Both the position numbers and the translations under genes were made by a program. The notes under the pieces were generated by a model. That model was not told where the DNA came from. It saw only the letters and a list, made by a program, of their open reading frames with translations, and ran no database searches. A DNA stretch of 54,149 nt from CAYVQE01 sp964633205 (lineage in GTDB: Bacteria > Myxococcota > B64-G9): the NCBI GenBank assembly GCA_964633205.1, contig CAZWFN010000027.1:1-54149 (forward strand), given 5' to 3'. Below, piece by piece: positions 8,294 through 20,550 of the stretch (within the stretch, counting starts at the first letter, position 1; every line of letters begins with the position of its first letter).

Positions 8294-9409
8294 TCAGTCG
8301 AGCGCCAGCGAGTCGATCTTTTCGAGCAGCCGATCCTGCAGCCGCTGCACCCGCTTGAGGCGGTCGACGATCTGCCGGCGCCGTTCGGCGATGGTCTCCG
8401 GACCCGTGCCGGAGGCGGCGGCATCGAGCCGCTCGGCATCCTCGCTGCCGAGCCCGCCGGGCAGCCGCTCGCTGGCGGGCGCGCTCGGCCCGGCGGTCGG
8501 GGGCTCGCCGGCGGGCTCGTTCGGCGCGCCGGCGTCGTCGCCGTCGTAGCCCACCGAGGGGCCATCGCCGCCGAGCTCGTCCGTTGGCCCGCTCGGATCC
8601 GCGCTGTCGCCGTCCTCGACGCGGTCGGGGGCCTGTTCCCCGCCGGCCGCAGTGCGGGGCACCAGCAGCAGCCGCGAGCTCTCGTCGAACATCTCCTGCT
8701 CGGCGATGAAATCGCGCATCTCGCGGTCGAGCCGCGATTCGCGCGCCAAGCGTTGGCGGCGTTCTTCCAGCCGGGCCAGCTCGCGCCGCAGGCGGTCCTG
8801 CTCGTCGCGTAGCGCGTCGACCCGCTCGGACAGCTCCTCCGGGTCGTCCGAGGCCAGCAGCGACTGGGCATCCAGCTCGCGGGGCGGCCGGCGTTGGGGC
8901 AGCAGCGCGCGCTGTATGTTCCGGCGCTCCTGGCGGGCCTTGACCAGCACGGCCAGCAGATCGGCCCGCCGCTCCCCGGCAGCTTGCTGCAGCCGCCCGG
9001 CGGTCTGCTCCACCCACCGATCGTAGAGCTGCACCAGCTTCTCGAGCCGTTCACGCCGGGCCTGGCGCAGGGCGGCGAGTTCGCGGTTGAGCAGGGTCAG
9101 CGTCTCGGCCAGCTCCTGGCTGCGGCGCAGCAGTTGTTGCAAGCGAAAATCCGGGATCAGGCCGGCCCCGTCGCGCTCGGCCTTGCGCCGCCGGATCTCG
9201 GCGGCCAGCTTTTCGTGCTCGCGGGCCATGGTATCGCGCTGGGCGCGCACCGTGGCCCGGGCGTCGTCGATGCGCTCGATGCCCAAGCGGGCGGCGCCGA
9301 TGCGGTCGACCCAGTCGGCTCCGGGACCGGCCGCGGTGGTCGGTTGGGCCTGGACGCCGGTCGCCAGACCCACCCAGAACGCCACCGCCATGATCGCCAC
9401 GCGTCGCAT
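8294..9409 (-). CDS. exported coiled-coil protein behind a sigma54 promoter
   Basis: The product is 371 residues. A signal peptide lies at residues 1-22 (ends V-Q-A-Q). Residues 35-240 are heptad-rich and highly charged (many L/E/R), predicting long coiled coils. Residues 245-325 are an acidic Gly/Pro/Asp/Ser linker, and a short helical tail closes the protein (RRRQIVDRLKRVQRLQDRLL). No enzymatic motif is seen; it may be a periplasmic structural or scaffold protein. The gene is separate from the kinase/regulator operon upstream and has its own near-perfect -24/-12 promoter at 9444-9461. A gaggag ribosome-binding site precedes the ATG. Confidence 0.75.
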   Translation of the reverse strand: MRRVAIMAVAFWVGLATGVQAQPTTAAGPGADWVDRIGAARLGIERIDDARATVRAQRDTMAREHEKLAAEIRRRKAERDGAGLIPDFRLQQLLRRSQELAETLTLLNRELAALRQARRERLEKLVQLYDRWVEQTAGRLQQAAGERRADLLAVLVKARQERRNIQRALLPQRRPPRELDAQSLLASDDPEELSERVDALRDEQDRLRRELARLEERRQRLARESRLDREMRDFIAEQEMFDESSRLLLVPRTAAGGEQAPDRVEDGDSADPSGPTDELGGDGPSVGYDGDDAGAPNEPAGEPPTAGPSAPASERLPGGLGSEDAERLDAAASGTGPETIAERRRQIVDRLKRVQRLQDRLLEKIDSLALD

Positions 9410-9443
9410 TACGAGCTCCTCGGCACATGCGGATTATGAAAAT

Positions 9444-9461
9444 ACGCAATGTCCGTGCCAA
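9444..9461 (-). promoter_or_regulatory. sigma54 (-24/-12) promoter
   Basis: On the minus strand the sequence is TTGGCACGGACATTGCGT. It matches the RpoN consensus TGGCACG-N4-TTGC, with exactly 10 bases between the GG and GC pairs. The predicted start falls about 24 bases before the ATG at 9409. The NtrC-family activator gene ends about 340 bases upstream. A short palindrome (CGGTC-GG-GACCG, 9477-9488) lies just upstream. A sigma70-like reading (TTGGCA, 17 bases, CATAAT at 9433-9461) overlaps it. Confidence 0.8.
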
Positions 9462-9596
9462 GCCGAGCTGCGCCGGCGGTCGGGACCGTGGTCATTTTCG
9501 TCTTGCCAAACAGAGCGTTGCACCATGGCCCGGCCGCGGTCGCCTTCGATTGGCAGCGGGCAGGCGTGGAAATCCGCCACCGTCTCAAAAATCCGA

Positions 9597-9774
9597 GTAG
9601 CCGTTCAGGCTCCAGACGTCCCGAATCGCCTCGCATCGCGGATCAGCCCGTCTGGCAAGGAAGCGACGAGGCCCGCAGCGCAGCGACCTAAGGGTCGTGA
9701 GCATCGGGCCGACAGAGCTGACGCAGTCCAGACGGGCTGAGGCGCGATGCCCTCATGAAGCCCTGAACGGTTAC
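9597..9774. repeat. palindromic repeat element, family B
   Basis: This 178-base nested inverted repeat fills much of the 388-base gap at 9410-9797. The outer arms are GTAGCCGTTCAGG (9597-9609) and CCTGAACGGTTAC (9762-9774), one mismatch. The inner arms, 9633-9655 and 9728-9750, are 23 bases and pair except for a central trinucleotide (GAT against CCT). Next come GGCCCG/CGGGCC (9670-9675, 9705-9710) and the core hairpin CGACC-taag-GGTCG (9684-9697). It lies upstream of the sigma54 promoter and just after the activator gene. No coding frame is supported here. Confidence 0.8.
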
Positions 9775-9797
9775 AAATCCGATTGCCGCCCTGGCGG

Positions 9798-11178
<1,381 letters not shown>

Positions 11179-11204
<26 letters not shown>

Positions 11205-12759
11205 CGGCCTCTCCTTCCTGCGCGGTCGCTCGCGGTGTTGCGGGCAGCTGCAGCTCGAACGTGGTGCCGGCGCCGGACTGGCTGTCGACCCGGATGGCGC
11301 CGCCGTGGCTGGCCACGGTGCGCGCCACCAGGGCCAATCCCAGGCCGGTGCCCTTCTGGCGCGTGGTGAAGAACGGCTCGAAGATGCGCTGGCGCTGCTC
11401 GACCGGGATGCCCCGGCCGCGGTCGGTCACGCGCAGCAGCAGCCGATCGCCGGCGGCCGCCAGCGCGACGCACACCCGGCCGCCGGGCTCCGAAGCCTGG
11501 ATGGCGTTGCGGACCAGGTTGAGCACCGCCCGCCGCATCCGCTCCTGGTCCCAGCGCACGCTGGTGATGGCCGCGTCGACCTCGATGTCCAGCGCCACCT
11601 CGGCCCGTTCGGTGTCTGCCTGGCACAGACCGCGCACCTGCTCGAGCTCCGCTCGCGGATCGAGCGTTTCGATCTGAGGGGGTTTGTTGCGCGCGAAGTC
11701 GAGGAACTCGTTGACCACCCGATCCAGGTAGGCCAGCTCGCTGGCGATGCGGTCGACGTGCTGCTGCGCCTGGGGGTCGGATAGCTCTTCCTGCAACAAG
11801 CCGACGAACAGGCTCATTCCGCCCAGGGGGTTGCGCACTTCGTGGGCGATGCCCGAGAGCATCAGCTGCAGCTGGCGGTCGCGGGCCAGGATGGCCTGGC
11901 GCATGTCGTTGAGGGTGCGCGCCAGCGCCCCGATCTCATCGCCGGTCTCGACGCGGATTTCGCCCTCCAACTCGCCGCTGCCGATGGCCCGGGCGGCAGC
12001 GGTCAGCCGATCGAGCGGCCGGGTGATGCGGCGCGAGACCACCAGGGTGACCAGCACCACCAGGGCCAGGGCCACCGCCACCACCGCCACCAGGGTGCGG
12101 CTGAGTTCGCTCAGCGGACCGAAGAAGGCGGCGCTGCCGTCGACCCCCACGCCGGCCACCACCCGGCCGTCGAGGCGCACCGGCGCGTAGCCGGTCTTGA
12201 ATAGCTTGCCCTCGGGCCCGGAGAACAGCACCGAGGCGCGGCAGCGGCCGGCATAGACCGATTGCAGCTCGGCCCGGTTGGCCGCCAGGGCGGGTAGCGG
12301 TTCGCCGATGGCGAAGGTGCGGTCGGAGTCGAGCAGGCAGCGTTCGCGGCGATCGAACATCACGATCCGCTCGACCCCGGCCGCCCGCTCGATGGCGGCC
12401 AGCTTCTCGACCAGATTGTTGTAGGTGCGGCTGGTCTCGTCGCCCGGCCGCAGGGCCAGCGCGCGTTGGCGGCCCACCTGCAGCGCTGCGGTGCGGGCGG
12501 TGGCGCACAGGGCTTCGCCGAGCTGACGATCCATGGCGTTGCGCGAGGCCCGGTGGGCCAGTAGGCCGATGCCCAGTCCGATGGCTGCGGTGGGAATCAG
12601 GTAGGCCAGCAGCAGCTTGAGCCACAACCGGGCACCGCGCGGTCGGCGCCGGCCGGAAGGGCCGTCGCCGGCGGCTCCCGGGAAATCGACCGGCGCTGGA
12701 TCGACATTCGCGGAACATCGATCGGCGCCGTCGGAGGGCTGGTGGCTGGGCTGTTCCAT
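11179..12759 (-). CDS. membrane sensor histidine kinase, partner of the NtrC-type regulator
   Basis: The product is 526 residues. A polar N-terminal segment is followed by TM1 (about 45-67), a periplasmic sensor domain of about 155 residues, TM2 (about 222-245), HAMP (about 245-300), HisKA with H-box GIAHEVRNPLGG, and a HATPase domain with NLVRNAIQA, DRGRGIP and GTGLGLALV boxes. This is the NtrB/AtoS/ZraS type that usually partners with NtrC-type regulators. Its 3' end overlaps the regulator gene. The start ATG has a weak ribosome-binding site and the first 40 residues are compositionally odd, so a start further in is possible. Confidence 0.92.
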
Positions 12760-12816
12760 GGACTCTGGCTGGTTGCGCTACCCCACAGCAGTGGCGCGCT
12801 GCACGGCGGACGGGGA

Positions 12817-14238
12817 TCAGATCTCGAAGCGGTAGCCGGCCATCACGGCAACGCCAGAAGCGTTGACGTCGTCGATTACCTCGAGGTCGATGTTGGACAT
12901 GCCGGCTCTGACCTCCAGCACCAGAAAACCGGGGCCCAGCTCGGCTTCAAGCCCGGCGTTGACGTGGCCGCCGAAGCCGATGGCCGAACCGTCGCTGCGG
13001 CTGTCTCCGTCGCCCTGGTAGCCCACCTCGGCGAAGCCGACGATCAGATCGGCCCCGGCACCGACGAAGGGCTCGAGAAAGGTGCCGAGCGGAATGCGGT
13101 AGTAGAGCTGGAGCGAAATGGGGATGAACCGCAGGTCGAGGTTGGTCTTGGTGGCGGAGTTGTCGTAGCCGATGGCGGCCGAGTAGCCGTGGTAGCCAGC
13201 CTCCAGGCCCAGGCTCAAGCGGCCGTCGAAGACCGGCAGCAGGTAACGCAGATCCAGTGCCACCTTGAACGAGGCGCTGCCGATTTTCTGCAGCGGTGTG
13301 ATCTCGCCGGCCTTGATGCCGATGGCGAAGACCTTGCCGCCCTTCGGCTCGGGCGCTTCTCGCTCGAGCTGGCCGGCACCGCTCTCGGGCTCGGGAGCGA
13401 TGGTCTCGACCGGAGTGGCCGTGTCGCTGGGCGGCGGCTCGGGTTGCGCTGTGTCGGCCGCGGCCATCTCGAGCTCTTGCTCCGGCTCGGGCTCCTGGGC
13501 CGCAGCGGCCGGCGGCTCGCCGGCCTTGAGCCCTTCACCCGGCCCTTCGGCCACGGCGGCGGGTTGCTCGGCGTCCGCCGGCTCGGGCGCGGCGGCCGGT
13601 TCGGGCTCGTCCCCACCCTCGGGTGCGTCCGGGGCCAGCGGCACCAGGGCCACGTCGTCCGGTCCGGGCTGGGGCGCATCTGCGGCCGGCTCGCCATCGC
13701 CCGGCGCCACCAGCGGCACCAGGGCCAGCTCGGCGTCCTGCTGGGCGGCGCTCTGGTCGGCCTTGGTGTCGTACCCGATGCCCAGCGTCATGCTGGTGGG
13801 CCGCCGGGCCTTGAGGGCGAAGGTGTAGTGCTGCAACCCGGCCGGGACCCGCAGCCGCAGCACCTTGGGCGTCGACGGGTGGATGGCGTCGTCCTCGTTG
13901 TAGGCGCCGACCCGCGACCGGAACAGCTTAAGCCGGGCGCGGCGGGCGATGCGCTCATCGCGGCGGATGATCAGCCGACCGCGGTAGGTCTTGCGTTTGC
14001 GCGGGTGGTTGAGCCGCACGGTCAAGGTCAGCTTGCCGGGACCGACCAGGTCGAGCTGCAAGGGCTTGCCCGGCAGCACCTGGAAGCCGTAGGAGCCGTC
14101 GGTGCTCATGGTCAGCGCGGAGTGGTTGGTCTTGGGCATCACCGTAACCGATTCGGCAGCAGCGGTGCCGGCTTGAAGTACCCCGGCCAAGCAAATGGCG
14201 CAGAGCGGCGAGATCCATCCCAGGCGGGCCCGACCCAT
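12817..14238 (-). CDS. outer-membrane barrel protein with long acidic linker
   Basis: The product is 473 residues. A signal peptide covers about residues 1-28 (ends T-A-A-A-E). Residues 30-155 form a beta-rich N-terminal domain, and residues 165-305 are an Ala/Pro/Glu/Asp-rich linker. The C-terminal 165 residues look like an OmpA-type eight-stranded barrel (FKVALDLRYLLPVF, ISLQLYYRIPLGTFLEPFVGAG) ending in RFEI. I chose the ATG at 14238 because ggagg lies 7 bases upstream and it begins the signal peptide; the frame continues upstream without a supported start. A sigma70 promoter lies at 14267-14296. Ligand and role are unknown. Confidence 0.78.
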   Translation of the reverse strand: MGRARLGWISPLCAICLAGVLQAGTAAAESVTVMPKTNHSALTMSTDGSYGFQVLPGKPLQLDLVGPGKLTLTVRLNHPRKRKTYRGRLIIRRDERIARRARLKLFRSRVGAYNEDDAIHPSTPKVLRLRVPAGLQHYTFALKARRPTSMTLGIGYDTKADQSAAQQDAELALVPLVAPGDGEPAADAPQPGPDDVALVPLAPDAPEGGDEPEPAAAPEPADAEQPAAVAEGPGEGLKAGEPPAAAAQEPEPEQELEMAAADTAQPEPPPSDTATPVETIAPEPESGAGQLEREAPEPKGGKVFAIGIKAGEITPLQKIGSASFKVALDLRYLLPVFDGRLSLGLEAGYHGYSAAIGYDNSATKTNLDLRFIPISLQLYYRIPLGTFLEPFVGAGADLIVGFAEVGYQGDGDSRSDGSAIGFGGHVNAGLEAELGPGFLVLEVRAGMSNIDLEVIDDVNASGVAVMAGYRFEI

Positions 14239-14266
14239 GGCAACCTCCTGCAGTAAAAACGACTTC

Positions 14267-14296
14267 ATTGTATGGCAGCCGGGTGGAACCTGTAAA
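14267..14296 (-). promoter_or_regulatory. sigma70-type promoter for the barrel protein
   Basis: On the minus strand TTTACA and TACAAT are separated by 18 bases. The -10 ends about 28 bases before the ATG at 14238, leaving room for the ggagg ribosome-binding site. Confidence 0.6.
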
Positions 14297-14385
14297 GCCC
14301 GGCCATGTCGAAAGCAGTGGATCCGCGCGCTGGGTTTGGTTAAGAATGCGCTGTGGTCTCGCGTTCTTTGACGCTTTGGTCTCGT

Positions 14386-14859
14386 CGGTGCGGGCCAGGT
14401 GTCCGCTGGCCGCCGGGTCTCGCCCGGCGGCGAGAGGAAAGTCCGGGCTCCACAGGGCAAGGGTGCTGGCTAACGGCCAGTGGAGGCAACTCCAAGGAAA
14501 GTGCCACAGAAATCAAACCGCCCGCGGTCGGCCGGCAGCGGCCGGTCGCGCATGGGGGACACCCCGCGTGGGTCTTCCCCCTCGTCCCGGCCCCCTCCGG
14601 GGAGCCGGGAGGCAAGGGTGAAACGGTGCGGTAAGAGCGCACCGCCGGGGTGGTGACATCCCGGGCACGGCAAACCCCACCTGGAGCAAGGTCCGTTGGA
14701 TGCCCCCGCGGCTGCACGGCAGCGCGGGGCGGACGGCCCGTCCGCCGCATCCCGCAAAACCGCTCGAGGCGGCCGGCAACGGCCGCCCTAGACGAATGGG
14801 CACCGCCCGGCTCCGGGAAACCGGGGACGGGAACAGAACCCGGCTTACGGCCCGCATCG
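14386..14859 (+). ncRNA. rnpB: RNase P RNA (bacterial type A)
   Basis: This is the catalytic RNA of RNase P, which trims 5' leaders from tRNA precursors. The conserved core segments are all present in order: GAGGAAAGTCCGGGCTCCA near the 5' side, AGGAAAGTGCCACAGAAA, GGTGAAACGGTGCGG followed by TAAGAGCGCACCG, and ACAGAACCCGGCTTACGG at the 3' end. The terminal P1 helix pairs TGCGGGCC (14389-14396) with GGCCCGCA (14849-14856) and extends outward with G-T pairs. At about 474 nucleotides it is longer than the common 350-400. The extra length lies in GC-rich hairpins at about 14555-14605 and 14695-14800. It is convergent with the zinc-ribbon gene. Confidence 0.95.
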
Positions 14860-14911
14860 GCGAGACCTTTTCACCCCGACAGCCCGATGGGGCATCGCGT
14901 CGCGAGGCGGT

Positions 14912-15649
14912 TCAACCCTCTTGGGGCAGCTCTTCGAGGGCCTGCTGGTAGTAGAGGATGCGGTGGCAGAAGGGGCAGGTGATGATCTCCTCGCCCTTGA
15001 GGACCACGTTGTAGAGCTGGGGGGGGATGCCCATGTGGCAGCCCTGGCAGTGCTCGTCGAGCACCGGCACCACGGCCAAGCCGTCGCGCCGCTTGCGGAT
15101 GGTGTCGTATTGGTGGCACCAGCGATTGGGTACCTTGGACTGGGCCGCTGCCCGGCCGGAGCCCTCGGCGTCGATGTCGGCGTTGAGCGAATCGAGCTTC
15201 TGCTGCAGCTCGCCGCGCTCTTGGAGCAGCGATTTCTCGAGGCTGGCCAAATCCTCTTCCTGCTGGGCGATACTGGTCTTGAATTCCTCGATGTCCTGCA
15301 TCTTGCGCAGGATCTCGTCCTCGATGCCCAGGTTCGCCTTGCGCGCCGCCTCGATCTCACGCGACAGCGCCTGGTAGTCGCGGTTGGACTTTATCTCGTT
15401 GAGCCGGGACTCCCACTTCTTGATCTTGTCCTTCTCCGACCGCAGGTCGCTCTCGAGCATGCGGCGGTTCAGCTCGGCCTCGTCGAGCTGGTTCTTCTCG
15501 GCCGTCAGCGTTTCCCGCTTCTCGGCCAGACTGGTGTCGATCTCCTTCATCCGGGCCGGGATTTGCTCGCGATCCTTCTCCAAATCGCGGATCCGGATAT
15601 CGATCCGCTGCAGCTCATTCAGCGCCTTCAGGGTCTCCAGAGCGCTCAC
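14912..15649 (-). CDS. coiled-coil protein with C-terminal C4 zinc ribbon
   Basis: The product is 245 residues. Residues 1-165 form a long antiparallel coiled coil rich in L, E, K and R. The C-terminal 50 residues hold a zinc ribbon with two cysteine pairs (CQGC and CPFC) and the family signature G-I-P-P-Q-L-Y-N. This is the widespread CT398-like family, often found near rnpB; its exact role is not settled. I chose the GTG at 15649 because gaggagg lies 8 bases upstream, it gives the usual family N-terminus (SALETLKALNELQRID), and it leaves space for a promoter after the terminator at 15783. An ATG at 15775 would add 42 poorly conserved-looking residues. Confidence 0.85.
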   Translation of the reverse strand: MSALETLKALNELQRIDIRIRDLEKDREQIPARMKEIDTSLAEKRETLTAEKNQLDEAELNRRMLESDLRSEKDKIKKWESRLNEIKSNRDYQALSREIEAARKANLGIEDEILRKMQDIEEFKTSIAQQEEDLASLEKSLLQERGELQQKLDSLNADIDAEGSGRAAAQSKVPNRWCHQYDTIRKRRDGLAVVPVLDEHCQGCHMGIPPQLYNVVLKGEEIITCPFCHRILYYQQALEELPQEG

Positions 15650-15782
15650 GTCACGCGCCTCCTCCACCGCCTTTTTGCTCCAGGCTGCACCCACCGCCGG
15701 TGGCACGTCCGGAATGGCCGGGCCATCCGGTCGCCGGGGCGCACTGGAGCGCCGATTGCGATGCTCCATCTTCATCTCCGAT

Positions 15783-15813
15783 AAAAAAAGCGCCCGGGAT
15801 GACTCCGGGCGCT
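15783..15813 (-). terminator. rho-independent terminator of the rpsU-dnaG-rpoD-tRNA operon
   Basis: On the minus strand a 9-bp stem AGCGCCCGG/CCGGGCGCT with a 7-base loop is followed by a run of seven T. It lies about 145 bases after tRNA-Ile2 and upstream of the zinc-ribbon gene. Confidence 0.9.
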
Positions 15814-15959
15814 GGCCAAACTGATTCGAGTCCGCGGGTCTCCGGCTGTCCCCCCATGACCAGGACTCCGGGACGCCTGAGTAGGCCGCGAAACATGGAG
15901 GGCAAGCTAACCGCTGCTGTCGGATGTGTCAATACAAAAATCCGGTTCGATTCAGTTAC

Positions 15960-16032
15960 TGGGCCCACCAGGATTCGAACCTGGGACCAACCGGTTATGA
16001 GCCGGCAGCTCTAGCCGCTGAGCTATGGGCCC
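15960..16032 (-). tRNA. tRNA with CAU anticodon, most likely tRNA-Ile2
   Basis: The cloverleaf has acceptor GGGCCCA/TGGGCCC, D stem GCTC/GAGC, and anticodon stem CCGG/CCGG around loop CTCATAA (anticodon at 15997-15999). The T arm is CCAGG-TTCGAAT-CCTGG, and the discriminator is A. CCA is not encoded. A CAU anticodon can mean initiator Met, elongator Met or Ile2 (modified to lysidine by TilS). The first acceptor pair G-C and the loop sequence resemble Ile2 genes. The position right after rpoD matches E. coli, where the Ile2 gene ileX lies close downstream of rpoD. Elongator Met cannot be excluded. It starts 8 bases after the rpoD stop. Confidence 0.85.
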
Positions 16033-16040
16033 GGGTGTCA

Positions 16041-18197
<2,157 letters not shown>

Positions 18198-18301
18198 GCT
18201 CTCTTCTCCAAACAGCTTGCTGCGAAGTCCCCGCAGCAGCCCGCCGATCAAGTTCCCCTCCGGGGGGGATTCGGCTCCGGGCCGGTTCGTCGTCCGCCGA
18301 T

Positions 18302-20086
18302 TCATGGCCTTCGCTTGACGGCCAGCCCCAGAGCCTGGATCTCCCGATCCACGCCCAGCTTGGTCGCGCGCAGCTCCCGCAGTGCTTGTTGAGCGCCCGT
18401 GCGCTGCAACTCCGCGCTGCGCTGTTCCAGCTCGCGCTTGCTCTCGAGTAACGCGCCGAGGCGCAGTTTCTTCAGCAGCAGCTCCAAGTCGGCCGCTGCG
18501 CGGTCGGCCGTGGGTTCGGCCGCTTCGACCAGGGCCGCCGCCAGCCACTGCCGGCTGGCGTCGTTTTCCAGACCATCGAGCACCGCCGCCGGGCCCGGAC
18601 GTTCCAGCGCCAGGCGGCCCACCAACTCGCCGAGCTCGCGGTCGCGTATGTCGAGCTCGGCTCCGCGCTCCACCGCCGCCGCGGCCAGCTCGGGCCGCTG
18701 CAGCAGCAAACAGACCAGCCTCAATTCGTCCAGCGGCGGCAGCGCCGGTGCCGCCGCTGCTGGTGCGGCTGGCGGCGCCGGTGCGGGGCGCCGGGACTGC
18801 GGCGTCTCCAAGGCCCGGCGCAGCTCGCGTTCGTCGATCTGGAACCGCTCGGCCACCAGTCGCGCATAGGCGCTGCGACGCAGGCCGTCACCACAGGCGC
18901 GCAGCAGCGGCAGCAGCTGCTCTACGGCCCGGGTTCGGGCCTCGATGTCTTGTCCGACCTCGGCCAGGGCCTGATCGGCCAGCACCTCGATCGACGGCCG
19001 GGCGGCGTCGAGCAGCTCGGTAAAGGCCGCCGCGCCGCGTTCGCGCACGAACGAGTCGGGATCCGCGCCGGCTGGCATGGCCAGCAGGTAGGGCGACAGG
19101 TCCTCGGCCAGCAGCGTCTGGGCGGCCCGAAAGGATGCTCGGCGACCGGCCTCGTCGCCGTCGAACACGGTGACCACGCGATCGCAGAACCGCTTCAGCA
19201 GCCGCGCATGGCCCGCGGTCAGGGCGGTGCCACAGGTGGCCAGCGCCTCGGTCACACCGGCTTCGGCCGGGCCCAGCACGTCGAAGTAGCCCTCGACCAG
19301 CACCGCCCGGCCGTTCTGCTGGATGGCGGTGCGGGCCTGGGGCAGCCCGTACAGGATCGCGCTTTTGTCGAACAGCGGGCCCTGGGGCGAGTTGATGTAC
19401 TTGCCGCCGCGTTCGTCTTCGTCGAGCTTGCGCGCGCCGAAGCCGCGCACCTTGCCGTCCAGCCCGGCGATGGGAAAGACGAGCCGGTGGCGGAACATGT
19501 CGTACGGGCCGCGCCGACCGCGCGCCACCAAGCCGACCTGCAGCGCGTCTTCGAGCTGGGCTCTCCAGTCCGCCAGGCGGTCGACCAGGTTTTGCCAGCC
19601 GGCCGGTGCGTAGCCCAACTGAAATCGTTGCGCCAACTCGCGCGGCACACCGCGCTCGGCGAGCACCGTCCGCGCGGCGGCGGCGGCCGGCGACGTCCAC
19701 AGCTGCTCGGCGTAGAAGGCCGCGGCGCGTTGCAGCAGATCGAGCCACCGCTGCCGCTGCTCGCGCCGCTGCGGATCGCCGCGGCTGCGGGCCGGCAGCT
19801 CGACGCCGGCCCGCGCTGCCAGCTCTTCGAGCGCTTCGGGAAAGGTTCTGCCCTCCATGCGCATCAGGAAGGTGTAGACATCTCCGGATGCCTTGCAGCC
19901 GAAGCAATGGAAGAAGCCCTTCTGCGGGTTGACCGAGAACGAGGGCGTCTTTTCCGCGTGGAAGGGGCACAGACCCACGTATCTGCTCCCCACCTTTTTG
20001 AGCTTGAGGTAGCGACCGACCAACTCGACGATGTCGGTGCGATCTCGAACCGCTTCGACGGCATCGTCGCGCGGGTTCGCAGTCAC
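18302..20086 (-). CDS. dnaG: DNA primase
   Basis: DnaG makes RNA primers for replication. The 594-residue product has the N-terminal CHC2 zinc-binding domain (CPFHAEKTPSFSV ... FHCFGCKASGD), the TOPRIM catalytic core (LVEGYFDVL with the conserved Glu, VFDGDEAG with the Asp pair), and a C-terminal helicase-binding region with low-complexity Ala/Pro linker. I chose the GTG at 20086, which has ggag 6 bases upstream and gives the normal distance to the zinc motif. The frame is open further upstream. The stop overlaps an ATG of the rpoD frame (ATGA at 18302-18305). Expression may be dampened by the hairpin between rpsU and dnaG. Confidence 0.96.
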   Translation of the reverse strand: MTANPRDDAVEAVRDRTDIVELVGRYLKLKKVGSRYVGLCPFHAEKTPSFSVNPQKGFFHCFGCKASGDVYTFLMRMEGRTFPEALEELAARAGVELPARSRGDPQRREQRQRWLDLLQRAAAFYAEQLWTSPAAAAARTVLAERGVPRELAQRFQLGYAPAGWQNLVDRLADWRAQLEDALQVGLVARGRRGPYDMFRHRLVFPIAGLDGKVRGFGARKLDEDERGGKYINSPQGPLFDKSAILYGLPQARTAIQQNGRAVLVEGYFDVLGPAEAGVTEALATCGTALTAGHARLLKRFCDRVVTVFDGDEAGRRASFRAAQTLLAEDLSPYLLAMPAGADPDSFVRERGAAAFTELLDAARPSIEVLADQALAEVGQDIEARTRAVEQLLPLLRACGDGLRRSAYARLVAERFQIDERELRRALETPQSRRPAPAPPAAPAAAAPALPPLDELRLVCLLLQRPELAAAAVERGAELDIRDRELGELVGRLALERPGPAAVLDGLENDASRQWLAAALVEAAEPTADRAAADLELLLKKLRLGALLESKRELEQRSAELQRTGAQQALRELRATKLGVDREIQALGLAVKRRP

Positions 20087-20208
20087 TGGATTCTCCGGGA
20101 ACGGAACAAGGACCGGTGCTCCTTCCCGAGCCACCGTCCTCGGTGCCTGGACCATCGCGCCTCGCTGCAACACCACCTCACCCGGGATCGCTGCAATCCG
20201 TCGGCTCT

Positions 20209-20236
20209 CCCGCGCGGCCACCAAGGGCCGCGCGGG
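20209..20236 (-). promoter_or_regulatory. strong hairpin between rpsU and dnaG
   Basis: A perfect 11-bp GC-only stem (CCCGCGCGGCC with GGCCGCGCGGG, loop of 6) lies in the 189-base rpsU-dnaG gap. No T-run follows on the minus strand, so it is more likely an RNA processing or stability element than a simple terminator. The rest of the gap shows no supported gene. Confidence 0.65.
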
Positions 20237-20275
20237 TGTGTCCAATACTTCACACCGAAGACCAGACGCCCTGGC

Positions 20276-20473
20276 CTAACGCTGCTGCTTGCGCATCTTC
20301 TTGAGCATGCGCTTTTTGGCCGCCAGCGCCTTTTTCTTCTTGCGGACACTGGGTTTTTCGTAGTGCTCGCGCTTGCGGATCTCGGATAGGATTCCGGCTT
20401 TTTCGCACTGCTTCTTGAAGCGCTTCAGCGCACCCTCGAAGGACTCGCCTTCTCTGACTCTAACTCCCGGCAT
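20276..20473 (-). CDS. rpsU: 30S ribosomal protein S21
   Basis: This 65-residue basic protein is a complete S21: V-R-E-G-E-S-F-E-G-A-L-K-R-F-K-K near the N-terminus and a Lys/Arg-rich C-terminal helix. It binds the small subunit near the anti-Shine-Dalgarno region. It opens the classical rpsU-dnaG-rpoD macromolecular-synthesis operon. The ATG is preceded by gggggtgat and a 70-base leader running from a consensus promoter at 20551-20578. Confidence 0.97.
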   Translation of the reverse strand: MPGVRVREGESFEGALKRFKKQCEKAGILSEIRKREHYEKPSVRKKKKALAAKKRMLKKMRKQQR

Positions 20474-20550
20474 TGAGCGATCACCCCCTTTCGACAGGGA
20501 TGCGGCCCGAAAAACGGTAGAAAAATCCGCCCTCCGGAACGGAGGAGGGT

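Noticed and set aside
9433..9461. Sigma70 promoter (TTGGCA, 17 bases, CATAAT) for the coiled-coil gene
   Set aside because: Not excluded, but the overlapping -24/-12 match is near-perfect and the neighbouring regulator is of the sigma54 class, so the sigma54 reading is preferred.
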